Positions 16,710 to 23,942 of a DNA stretch of 64,000 nucleotides are shown piece after piece; the stretch's first letter is position 1, and the number at the start of each line of letters is the position of its first letter. The notes beneath the pieces were generated by a model. The model worked only from the letters and a program-made list of their open reading frames with translations. It ran no database searches and was not told where the DNA came from. The position numbers were made by a program, and so were the translations under genes. The stretch is from Roseburia_C sp031555935. GTDB lineage: Bacteria > Bacillota > Clostridia > Lachnospirales > Lachnospiraceae. The stretch lies in assembly GCA_031555935.1 (NCBI GenBank), contig JAVBTX010000042.1, positions 15,517 through 79,516 on the forward strand, in the 5' to 3' direction.

Positions 16710-17555
16710 GTGAATATGATAGCATTAGAAATAGATGGAAAGAGCCGCAGACAAATACAAGCACGCAAGCGGCGCCAAAGACAACGAATTCGGCAGAGGT
16801 TAGTGTGGTTGACGTTTTTACTGATTTTATTAACTGCGGTAGCAATAAATGCAATTCGATTGAAAGAAGAGGGTGGCAACCAATTTTTGGAGCAGCAGGC
16901 GGATCAGCAGCGGGCAGAGACAATAAAAATAAAGGAAAACGCAGACCTGTATCCAGAGGAACTGGTAGACATGTTGGAGAAAAATGTGGAAGCGTATGAT
17001 TATGTAAAAGATTATCCGAATCGGGAAGAGTATCTTGGAAAAGACATTGATTTGAAAGCAGATTATACTGCGGGAGAAGTTCCGCTATTAATGCAGTGGG
17101 ACCAGCGCTGGGGTTATGAATTGTATGGCGAAACCATGATGGGAATTGGTGGCTGCGGACCGACCTGCTTATCAATGGCCTATATTTATCTGACCGGTGA
17201 CACCCAGATGAATCCCCGGGAGATGTCGGCATATGCCTATGAAAATGGTTATTATACCAGTGAGGGAACGAGCTGGAGCCTATGGACGGCGGGCACACAG
17301 GGCTTAGGGCTGACTGGCACGGAACTATCATTGTCAGAATCAGCGATGCAAAATCATTTAGATAATGGCGAAGTAATTGTATGCAGCATGGCACCGGGCG
17401 ATTTTACTACCACGGGTCACTTCATCTTGATAACCGGTTATGACGCGGGTGGATTCTACGTCAATGATCCAAATCGTCACAGCAATAGCGAAAAAAGGTG
17501 GTCCTACGATCAATTGCAGAATCAAATCAAATGTCTATGGGGCATTGGAAAATAG
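16710..17555 (+). CDS. Membrane-anchored C39-family cysteine peptidase
   Basis: A protein of 281 residues. GTG at 16710 lies 7 nt after AAGGGAGG; the ATG two codons later is too far from it. A strongly basic N-terminus (about residues 10-31) precedes a single helix (LVWLTFLLILLTAVAI), so the catalytic part faces outside. Peptidase_C39_2 residues are C149 (GGCGPTCLSM), H237 (TTGHFILITG) and D253 (YVNDPN). Related proteins are papain-fold peptidases or amidases of unknown substrate in Firmicutes. It is not linked to a bacteriocin exporter here, so peptide-leader processing is not supported. Confidence 0.82.
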   Translation: MNMIALEIDGKSRRQIQARKRRQRQRIRQRLVWLTFLLILLTAVAINAIRLKEEGGNQFLEQQADQQRAETIKIKENADLYPEELVDMLEKNVEAYDYVKDYPNREEYLGKDIDLKADYTAGEVPLLMQWDQRWGYELYGETMMGIGGCGPTCLSMAYIYLTGDTQMNPREMSAYAYENGYYTSEGTSWSLWTAGTQGLGLTGTELSLSESAMQNHLDNGEVIVCSMAPGDFTTTGHFILITGYDAGGFYVNDPNRHSNSEKRWSYDQLQNQIKCLWGIGK

Positions 17556-17569
17556 AGAAAGACTTCAAT

Positions 17570-17639
17570 AAAAATATGGAGCTGTCGTAAACACCCAACT
17601 GAAAAGTAGCAAAGGGTGAAGCGGCAACTCCATATTTTT
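17570..17639. terminator. Bidirectional terminator between convergent genes
   Basis: AAAAATATGGAG (17570-17581) pairs perfectly with 17628-17639; inside, TGTCG/CGGCA and CACCC/GGGTG extend the structure. The A/T-rich base serves both strands. Confidence 0.85.
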
Positions 17640-17643
17640 GCAT

Positions 17644-18714
17644 TTAACTACTGGCGGCAAACTGTTTTGCCACATCCATTTGTTGAACAGTCCCAGCCTT
17701 TCCTGATTCATAAAGGAAGATACCGGTCTGGCGGATAACTGCGTTGGTCGAGTTATCTTTTAACGAATTAAGTGAAAATTCCGTATCAGAATAACCTAAG
17801 TAGATGGCACCGACACCAGCTTGACCGAGGCCAACCAAGACATCTTTGCCATTTGCATCCTTGGACCAAATCCGCAGCTTGTCAAAAATTTCATCGGCTT
17901 CATCAATCCAGCCATTGCCATCTAAATCATAGGCGGCCAAATCAGCAAAGCCATTGCCGCTGCGGGTTCCAAATAGCTCACTACCGTCATTGATAATACC
18001 GTCACCATTTTTATCAAGAGCGAGATAGCCGCTGCCTGGCCCTAACATCGAGATGGTGTCCAGCGTTCCATCGGCATCAATGTCAAAAAGAAAAGTCTGG
18101 TCAGATACCGAAGCCGCTCCACTGCCGAGATTGATAACGAGTGGGTCGGTTAACTGTGGTGCACCAAAATCAATTGACGTATGAGAGTATTCCATAAAAC
18201 GACGGGTCATAGTAAGGTTGACATTAAACTCAATTTCGCGGCCATCAGCCGTTTTAGCAACGCCTGTCGTCTGGAAAGAGGTAGACTCAGATTCTTCGTA
18301 AAAATAAGTCTGCTCATAGTGACCGCCAAAGGTCTGCTGGGCAGAATCAACAAAGGCAGCGTCTGATGATTTGTCCAATACACCATACTTATCACCGAAT
18401 AGCAGGCGCAGTAAATATTGAATCGTATCCTCCTGCATTTTTCGGAAATTGGCACGAACATCCGAAATTTGTGGTGATGATACGCGTGAAGTTTCTTGAT
18501 AACGCTTATAAACATCATCCATCGAATTGTTAAAGCTGCCTGTAAATGCGTCTTCGCCGGAGGCACCCTCCTGCTCCTTTGGAGTGCCGAAGATACCCAT
18601 TGCATTATTGGTACTCTTCACCCCACCCCACACATTAAGTGCCGTGTAAGTGGCTTCTGTCTTTTCGTAACTGCGTTTACTGTTCATGTTAATGTTACTG
18701 TTTTGAATGATCAT
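17644..18714 (-). CDS. Uncharacterised protein with EF-hand-like calcium loops, sigma-28-type promoter
   Basis: A protein of 356 residues without signal peptide or membrane helix. The first 90 residues are polar and low in complexity (MIIQNSNINMNSKRSYEK). The C-terminal half carries Asp-rich loops of the EF-hand/dockerin kind (FDIDADGTLDTI, LDKNGDGIINDGSELFG, YDLDGNGWIDEADEIFDKL). Proteins with this C-terminal block occur in several phyla, with no function known to me. The SD AAGGGGG lies 7 nt before the ATG. The start codon sits inside the palindrome TTGAATGATCATTCAA (18703-18718). A sigma-28-like promoter 170 bp upstream and an attenuator-like leader suggest membership of the motility regulon. 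Confidence 0.75.
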   Translation of the reverse strand: MIIQNSNINMNSKRSYEKTEATYTALNVWGGVKSTNNAMGIFGTPKEQEGASGEDAFTGSFNNSMDDVYKRYQETSRVSSPQISDVRANFRKMQEDTIQYLLRLLFGDKYGVLDKSSDAAFVDSAQQTFGGHYEQTYFYEESESTSFQTTGVAKTADGREIEFNVNLTMTRRFMEYSHTSIDFGAPQLTDPLVINLGSGAASVSDQTFLFDIDADGTLDTISMLGPGSGYLALDKNGDGIINDGSELFGTRSGNGFADLAAYDLDGNGWIDEADEIFDKLRIWSKDANGKDVLVGLGQAGVGAIYLGYSDTEFSLNSLKDNSTNAVIRQTGIFLYESGKAGTVQQMDVAKQFAASS

Positions 18715-18718
18715 TCAA

Positions 18719-18886
18719 GATCCCCCTTGAGAACGTTCCCTTTTATCCGGGTTACCTCCTTATAACCCAATAAAAAAGGCGGCAGAGTCAGAAAAATTCC
18801 ATTTTTCCTTACGCTACCGTCCGTGGTTCGTTCCATATATTTGCAAGCACATAGTTCTGGCCTGGAAATAAATGCTTACAAATTAG
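18719..18886 (-). promoter_or_regulatory. Structured leader with attenuator and SD-bearing hairpin
   Basis: On the minus strand, downstream of the sigma-28-like promoter: a TTTGTAAGCA/TGCTTGCAAA stem; a hairpin with base CGGTAG/CTGCCG (18819-18780) followed by CC and six T (to 18772), a good intrinsic terminator; then GGGTTA-TAAGGAGG-TAACCC (18768-18749) with an SD-like GGA in its loop. The terminator lies between promoter and gene, so regulated read-through is likely. I could not match it to a known riboswitch. Confidence 0.55.
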
Positions 18887-19752
18887 TTATCGGAAGATAT
18901 CCCAAAATCTTTAGCCCTAAATGCCAATTTCTGTATTCCTAGCCGGAAAATGACAATACCCGCTACAGTAAAAGCAATACCCAGCGACAGCCAGAAAAAG
19001 AAGAAAAAGGCAGTGTCCATATTGGACATGTGACTATTCTGAATAAAGGTGCCCCAGATATTAAAAAGTATGTGTAGCAAAATGGCGAGATAAATACTGC
19101 CTTTATGACAGATATAACCAAAGATAAGGCCAATAAAGAAAGCGTAAACGCCTTGAATAACGTTCATATGGAACACACCAAACATGAAAGCTTGCAAAAT
19201 ATTAGCAACCCAGAAAGGCATTTCCTTTTTGGCGTAACCTAAAGTAACGCCACGGTAAATTAATTCTTCGCTAATTGGTCCAATTAACACAGCATACAGT
19301 ACCAATGGCAAATTTATTTCTGAAAAACCGGCAGTTTCCATCAGTTTCATATAATGTTCCAACCAAGCGGGGTGAATCGTTGCCACCAAAGAAGCAATAT
19401 AGCTGGTTAAATGCTGCATTCCAACCACCAGGCAGACAAGCGAAATAAGAATCGGCAGATTGATGTAGTGCTTGGCAGCGTTCAAACGAGGCTGGCTAAA
19501 ACGCTTCTGATACCAAATGAAAAAGATAACCAGTGCGCAGATTCCATAGGCTAGGCTCAGTGAGATTGTAAAGGATGTACTGCTAATAGCCTCCATCAGT
19601 GCGTCCGTCAAAGCATTGGAATCATAAATAAGTGAACCGTTGAACACACGTAAAAAAGCAATGCCGGTAAAGGGAATGGAAAGGATGAATTGAATCCCCA
19701 AAGCAAATAAAAAAGGAACGAAACAAAATAAAATTCTGCCAAATTTTCGCAT
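18883..19752 (-). CDS. CPBP-family intramembrane metalloprotease
   Basis: A protein of 289 residues with about eight hydrophobic segments. The ATG at 19752 has GGAGG 7 nt upstream; an in-frame ATG 30 bp further up lies before the SD. The Abi/CAAX-protease motifs are in order: ISEELIYRG (Glu162-Glu163 and Arg), FGVFHMN (His) and AILLHILFN (His, Asn). Substrate unknown; bacterial members act in bacteriocin immunity or membrane-protein processing. It has its own divergent promoter. Its last codons contain the promoter of the next minus-strand gene. Confidence 0.87.
   Translation of the reverse strand: MRKFGRILFCFVPFLFALGIQFILSIPFTGIAFLRVFNGSLIYDSNALTDALMEAISSTSFTISLSLAYGICALVIFFIWYQKRFSQPRLNAAKHYINLPILISLVCLVVGMQHLTSYIASLVATIHPAWLEHYMKLMETAGFSEINLPLVLYAVLIGPISEELIYRGVTLGYAKKEMPFWVANILQAFMFGVFHMNVIQGVYAFFIGLIFGYICHKGSIYLAILLHILFNIWGTFIQNSHMSNMDTAFFFFFWLSLGIAFTVAGIVIFRLGIQKLAFRAKDFGISSDN
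18887..18913 (-). promoter_or_regulatory. Sigma-28 (SigD/FliA)-like promoter
   Basis: On the minus strand TAAA (18913-18910) is followed after 15 bp by TCCGATAA (18894-18887), close to the consensus TAAA-N15-GCCGATAA. It overlaps the last codons of the CPBP gene. Confidence 0.65.
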
Positions 19753-19784
19753 AAAAAACCTCCAAAAAAATATTGATAACATGT

Positions 19785-19813
19785 ATTATATCAATGTTTA
19801 TAGTGATATGCAA
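19785..19813 (-). promoter_or_regulatory. Promoter of the CPBP gene
   Basis: Minus strand TTGCAT (19813-19808), 17-bp spacer, TATAAT (19790-19785). Confidence 0.7.
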
Positions 19814-19853
19814 ATATTACATGGTTGGATAATGGCTAAAACATCGTATTTGC

Positions 19854-19882
19854 TTGTATTTTCACAAAAATTATGATATAAT
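19854..19882 (+). promoter_or_regulatory. Promoter of the amino acid transporter operon
   Basis: TTGTAT, 17-bp spacer, TATAAT with extended -10 (TGA), 40 bp before the start at 19923. Confidence 0.75.
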
Positions 19883-19922
19883 CCGTCCGTTATTAGTTGA
19901 AACATTTATGGAGGAAAAGATT

Positions 19923-20729
19923 ATGATAAAGATGAAAAAATTTACTGCCCTGACATTGGCAGTGGCGATGACACTTTCATTGGCAGGCTGTGGTTCGATA
20001 GCAGCGAATACCGTATTTGCGGTAGACGATTTGGTTGGCAAAACGATTGCTGTGCAGCTAGGAACAACTGGTGATATTTATGCAACCGATTATGCCGATG
20101 AAGAAAAAGCAGGTACCAAGGTTGAGCGTTATAACAAAGGTGCAGATGCAATTCAGGCTTTAAAACAAGGCAAGGTAGATGCAGTTATTATTGATGAACA
20201 GCCGGCCAAAGCATTTGTGGCAAAGACAAATGATTTAACGATTTTAGAAGAAGTATTTGCCGATGAAGAATATGCAATGTGCATTGCCAAAGGAAATAGC
20301 GAGCTGACCGAGAGTTTCAATCAGGCTTTAAAAGAGCTGAAAGAAGAGGGAACCTTAGACTCAATCATTAAGAACTATATCGGTGATGATACCAAAGGGA
20401 AAACCCCATACACTTCACCAGCAGATGTGGACCGTTCAGCAGGCAAATTAATTATGGCGACGAATGCAGCATTTGAGCCATATGAATATTACGATGGCGG
20501 CAAAATTGTTGGAATTGATGCCGATATGGCGCAGGCAATTTGTGATAAGTTAGGCTATGAACTAGAGATTCAGGATATGGAGTTTGATTCCATCATTGCC
20601 GCTGTTGAATCTGGCAAAGCTAATTTTGGCGCAGCCGGCTTGACCGTCACCGAAGACCGATTAAAGAATATTGATTTTACCGATACCTATACAACGGCTC
20701 GTCAGGTTTTGGTAGTAAGAAGCAAATAA
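19923..20729 (+). CDS. Amino acid ABC transporter binding lipoprotein with permuted halves
   Basis: A protein of 268 residues. ATG 19923 follows GGAGG; signal peptide with lipobox LSLAGC. It is an SBP_bac_3 (cluster F) protein, but the halves are exchanged. Residues about 36-160 are the part that normally follows the hinge (DLVGKTIAVQLGTTGDIYA, IQALKQGKVDAVIIDEQPA, LKEEGTLDSIIKNYIG). After the linker DDTKGKTPYTSPADVDRSAG comes the part that normally opens the mature protein (KLIMATNAAFEPYEYYDGGK, GIDADMAQAICDKLGYELEI, AAGLTVTEDRLKNIDFTDTY). Total length equals one normal protein, so this is a circular permutation and not a tandem fusion. The first gene of a three-gene importer operon. Confidence 0.88.
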   Translation: MIKMKKFTALTLAVAMTLSLAGCGSIAANTVFAVDDLVGKTIAVQLGTTGDIYATDYADEEKAGTKVERYNKGADAIQALKQGKVDAVIIDEQPAKAFVAKTNDLTILEEVFADEEYAMCIAKGNSELTESFNQALKELKEEGTLDSIIKNYIGDDTKGKTPYTSPADVDRSAGKLIMATNAAFEPYEYYDGGKIVGIDADMAQAICDKLGYELEIQDMEFDSIIAAVESGKANFGAAGLTVTEDRLKNIDFTDTYTTARQVLVVRSK

Positions 20730-20770
20730 GAATTACTGCGCGGCATGTGCCATTGCACAGGAGGTAAAAA

Positions 20771-21457
20771 GTGGATACATTTATCAGTAAATTTCAGCAG
20801 AATTTCATCGAGAAGGACCGTTATATGTATTTGCTGCAAGGCTTGGGAAATACCCTGATTATTACCTTGCTGGCACTTATCATTGGTATTATCCTTGGCT
20901 TTTTAATTGCAATGGTACGCGCAACCCATGATAAACATGGCGGCTTAACCATTTTGGATTTTCTTTGTCGCGTTTATCTGACGGTAATTCGCGGAACCCC
21001 AGCGGTAATTCAGCTATTGATTATGTACTATATTATACTGGTATCAATCAATAACAAAATTATGGTTGCGGCCATTGCCTTTGGTCTGAACTCGGCGGCA
21101 TATGTGGCGGAAATTGTCCGTTCAGGAATTATGTCTGTTGATGCGGGACAGTTTGAGGCAGGACGAAGCCTCGGAATGTCCTATGGCAAGACAATGCGGT
21201 TAATCATCATGCCACAGGCGTTCAAAAATGTACTCCCAGCGCTGGCAAATGAATTTATCGTATTATTAAAAGAAACCTCCATCAGCGGTTATATTGGAAT
21301 CATGGATTTGACCAGAGGTGGTGATATTATCAGAAGCACTACATATGAAGCATTCTTCCCACTAATCGGAGTTGCATTAATATATCTTGTAATCGTGATG
21401 GTATTGACAGCAGGAGTGCGGAAACTGGAAGAGAGGTTGAGAACGAATGAACGGTAA
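20771..21457 (+). CDS. Polar amino acid ABC transporter permease, HisM family
   Basis: A protein of 228 residues starting at GTG 20771 with AGGAGG 6 nt upstream. About five helices; the EAA loop lies near residues 135-160 (EAGRSLGMSYGKTMRLIIMP). Conserved IRGTPAVIQLLIMYY near residue 75. It forms the membrane pore with the following ATPase, which its 3' end overlaps by 11 bp. A small GGCATGTGCC hairpin precedes the SD. Confidence 0.93.
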   Translation: MDTFISKFQQNFIEKDRYMYLLQGLGNTLIITLLALIIGIILGFLIAMVRATHDKHGGLTILDFLCRVYLTVIRGTPAVIQLLIMYYIILVSINNKIMVAAIAFGLNSAAYVAEIVRSGIMSVDAGQFEAGRSLGMSYGKTMRLIIMPQAFKNVLPALANEFIVLLKETSISGYIGIMDLTRGGDIIRSTTYEAFFPLIGVALIYLVIVMVLTAGVRKLEERLRTNER

Positions 21458-22190
21458 CGGGCAGGTGTTAATAGAAGTAAAAGATTTACAGAAGTCCTTT
21501 GGTGAGCAAAACGTATTAAACGGTATCTCAACCAAGATTAGCCAAGGTGAGGTAGTGGTAATCATTGGTCCATCCGGTTGTGGGAAGTCAACGTTCTTGC
21601 GTTCCTTGAATCTGCTGGAGGAACCGACTGGCGGCACAATCACCTTCGAAGGAATCGATATCACCGACAAAACTGTCGACATCGATAAGATGCGTCAGAA
21701 AATCGGCATGGTATTTCAGCAGTTTAATCTGTTTCCGAATTATACCGTCAAAGAGAATCTGATGCTGGCACCGGTACAGACTGGTCTGATGAAAAAAGAG
21801 GATGCCGATAAGAAGGCAGTCGAGTTGTTAGAACGGGTTGGCTTATCGGAACGAGCAGACGCTTATCCAGCCATGTTATCGGGCGGACAAAAGCAGCGAA
21901 TTGCTATCGCCAGAGCCTTGGCAATGAATCCAGATGTGATGCTGTTTGACGAACCAACCTCAGCCCTTGACCCGGAAATGGTTGGCGAGGTGTTAGAAAT
22001 TATGCGGGAATTGGCTGCCGACGGCATGACAATGGTAGTCGTAACCCATGAGATGGGCTTTGCCCGCGAAGTGGCAAGCCGCGTTATGTTTATCAATGAA
22101 GGACAAATACAGGAGGAAAACTCACCGCAGGAATTTTTTGCAAATCCAAAGAATCCAAGATTATGTGATTTTCTGTCAAAAGTGTTATAA
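21447..22190 (+). CDS. Polar amino acid ABC transporter ATPase, GlnQ type
   Basis: A protein of 247 residues. Walker A IIGPSGCGKST, Q-loop VFQQFNLFPNYTVKENLMLAP, signature MLSGGQKQRIAIARALAM, Walker B VMLFDEPTSALDPE, switch His VVVTHEMGFARE. The MGMVFQ..NLF pattern is specific to the polar amino acid uptake family. It overlaps the permease gene by 11 bp and ends the operon at a strong terminator. Confidence 0.95.
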   Translation: MNGNGQVLIEVKDLQKSFGEQNVLNGISTKISQGEVVVIIGPSGCGKSTFLRSLNLLEEPTGGTITFEGIDITDKTVDIDKMRQKIGMVFQQFNLFPNYTVKENLMLAPVQTGLMKKEDADKKAVELLERVGLSERADAYPAMLSGGQKQRIAIARALAMNPDVMLFDEPTSALDPEMVGEVLEIMRELAADGMTMVVVTHEMGFAREVASRVMFINEGQIQEENSPQEFFANPKNPRLCDFLSKVL

Positions 22191-22196
22191 AACAAT

Positions 22197-22246
22197 AAGG
22201 GCTGTTGCAAAATAGATAGTAATCATCTACTTTGCAACAGCCCTTT
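22197..22246. terminator. Bidirectional terminator after the transporter operon
   Basis: AAGGGCTGTTGCAAA (22197-22211) pairs with TTTGCAACAGCCCTT (22231-22245). T-runs are moderate on both sides. Confidence 0.8.
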
Positions 22247-22260
22247 ACTTTACTAAAATA

Positions 22261-22872
22261 TTAAGCTGTTTCGCCGTTTTTCCAAGTATCGAATTTAGTC
22301 ATAACAGCATCATAGGTCTTCTGGGAAATATCTGGTAAGTTACCGCCCCATGCCTTAGTTGCCTGCGCAAAGCCCTTTTTAAAAGCATCAATTAATTTGT
22401 CGGCTTTGGAAGGGTCGCTGCCAGATAGTGCTTTGGCAAAATCAAGAATGCGGTCAGAAGTCTGGTCAACACCCCAGTATCCGTCGTCAGCGATATCTGC
22501 CTGTGCCTGTGACTGAGTAGCAGCATCAACGGTAAAATCACCTTTTGCTAAGAAACGCCACATACTGTCAGCTTTGCCAACAGCGGAACCCTGTCCCTGC
22601 ATCATTTTCTGCACGATGCCCTGAAGCTGGGAAATACGGTTATTGGAATCAGCTTTTAGCTTAGCGATTAATTCGGTATCAACCTTGTTATTTGTTGTTT
22701 TGGATGCTTCTTTAGAAGCAGAATCCTTCTCGTATACAACTCCGGTATCTTCCGCAGGATCTTTTTTGGATTTTGATTTTCCTCTTTCTTCTGCCTGTCT
22801 TGCAGCATAGCTGTGGGAATTGTACACCGAGTTTGCATTTGCGTGATTGTTGTTAACTGAATTTACTGCCAT
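22261..22872 (-). CDS. Uncharacterised protein, sigma-28-type promoter
   Basis: A protein of 203 residues without signal peptide or membrane helix. The N-terminal 65 residues are polar and probably disordered (NSVNNNHANANSVYNSHSYA, then Lys/Ser-rich). The C-terminal region is helical, with DDGYWGVDQTSDRILDFAKA followed by DPSKADKLIDAFKKGF and ISQKTYDAVMTKFDTW. I recognise the pattern from other Clostridia but know no function. GGAGGG is the SD. A sigma-28-like promoter lies 58 bp upstream. It resembles the 356-residue protein at 17644 in style: leaderless polar N-terminus, minus strand, same promoter class. Confidence 0.72.
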   Translation of the reverse strand: MAVNSVNNNHANANSVYNSHSYAARQAEERGKSKSKKDPAEDTGVVYEKDSASKEASKTTNNKVDTELIAKLKADSNNRISQLQGIVQKMMQGQGSAVGKADSMWRFLAKGDFTVDAATQSQAQADIADDGYWGVDQTSDRILDFAKALSGSDPSKADKLIDAFKKGFAQATKAWGGNLPDISQKTYDAVMTKFDTWKNGETA

Positions 22873-22929
22873 AAATTTACCCTCCTTGGTTTTTGGTGCG
22901 CCGGCTGTCCATGTCCGGCTTTAAATACT

Positions 22930-22957
22930 ATATCGGATAGAAATTGGAAAAACTTTA
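22930..22957 (-). promoter_or_regulatory. Sigma-28-like promoter of the 203-residue protein
   Basis: On the minus strand TAAA (22957-22954), 16 bp, TCCGATAT (22937-22930). Both this and the site at 18887 continue as TAAAG followed by four T after one base. A GCCGG/CCGGC hairpin lies in the leader before the SD. Confidence 0.6.
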
Positions 22958-23046
22958 CCATTAAATTTGACTTTTTTTAAAAACATGTTAGTATGTATAT
23001 TGTATACAAAATGCAGGAGAATACATAGTGTAGGAGAGACACACAT

Positions 23047-23922
23047 ATGGACGAAATATCAGTAAAAGCACTTGCTAAAATTAATTTGGGATTAGATGTA
23101 ATCAGAAAAAGAGAAGATGGCTATCATGAAGTACGCATGATTATGCAGACGATACATTTGTTTGACCGTTTGAAAATCAGCAAAAAAAGGGAAGCTGGAA
23201 TAAAGCTTCGGACTAATCTGTCTTTTTTACCGGTTAATGAACATAATTTGGCTTATCGAGCAGCGGCAATGCTGTGCGAGGAATTTGAATTAGGTGAAGG
23301 TGTTTCGATTGAACTGCAAAAGCACATTCCAGTGGCAGCGGGAATGGCCGGTGGAAGTACCGATGCGGCAGCAGTATTGTATGGCATGAATGAAATATTT
23401 GATTTGGGACTATCACGAAAGGCATTAATGGAACGCGGTGTAAAACTAGGTGCCGATGTGCCATATTGCATTATGCGGGGAACGGCATTGTCAGAAGGTA
23501 TTGGTGAGAAGCTAACAGCCCTCCCGCCAATGGTCAAATGTCCGGTATTAATTGCCAAACCGCAGATTAGTGTATCAACCAAATATGTCTATGAACACCT
23601 TGTCCTGAATGAAGATACGGTGCACCCTGACATCGACCGCCTGATGGCTGAGATGAAAGCGGAAAATCTATCAGGAATAGCAGATAATATTGGCAACATC
23701 CTAGAGAGCGTGACCGTTCCACTGCATCCAGAGATTTCTCGGATTAAGCAATGCATGACTGAAAATGGAGCATTGTCGGCATTGATGAGCGGCAGTGGAC
23801 CAACCGTATTTGGATTGTTTGAAAATGTTAAGGATGCCAAAGTAGCTGCTGAAAAAATAAAAGAACAGGGCATTGCCAAGCAGATTTATGTGACTGATAT
23901 ATATAATAATAGAAGGAAGTAG
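23047..23922 (+). CDS. ispE: 4-diphosphocytidyl-2-C-methyl-D-erythritol kinase
   Basis: A protein of 291 residues, the GHMP kinase of the MEP isoprenoid pathway. KALAKINLGLDVIRKREDGYHEV at the N-terminus carries the substrate-binding Lys and Asp; the glycine-rich ATP loop is PVAAGMAGGSTDAAAVL at about residues 95-111; the C-terminal GALSALMSGSGPTVFGLF is the third GHMP motif. Length is normal. SD GGAGAG is 9 nt upstream. It is followed after 20 bp by a GntR gene, an arrangement seen in related Clostridia. Confidence 0.95.
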   Translation: MDEISVKALAKINLGLDVIRKREDGYHEVRMIMQTIHLFDRLKISKKREAGIKLRTNLSFLPVNEHNLAYRAAAMLCEEFELGEGVSIELQKHIPVAAGMAGGSTDAAAVLYGMNEIFDLGLSRKALMERGVKLGADVPYCIMRGTALSEGIGEKLTALPPMVKCPVLIAKPQISVSTKYVYEHLVLNEDTVHPDIDRLMAEMKAENLSGIADNIGNILESVTVPLHPEISRIKQCMTENGALSALMSGSGPTVFGLFENVKDAKVAAEKIKEQGIAKQIYVTDIYNNRRK

Positions 23923-23942
23923 GAAGGAGCGGTGACACTGAT

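Noticed and set aside
16669..17394. A 241-codon open frame on the minus strand opposite the C39 peptidase.
   Set aside because: It is the reverse shadow of a gene with clear catalytic motifs, is rich in Pro, Leu, Ser and His, and has no SD or recognisable domain.
16710..17555. Bacteriocin-processing peptidase.
   Set aside because: The C39-type motifs are there, but it is a single-pass stand-alone protein without an ABC exporter or precursor peptide gene nearby.
18719..18886. Cyclic-di-GMP-I riboswitch before the EF-hand-like gene.
   Set aside because: The leader contains a GGTAGCG-like piece, but the other conserved GEMM segments (CACAGGGCAAACC, GGGACGCAAAGCC) are missing.
19923..20729. Tandem fusion or chimera of two binding proteins.
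   Set aside because: Each conserved block occurs only once and the total length equals one protein, so permutation explains it better.
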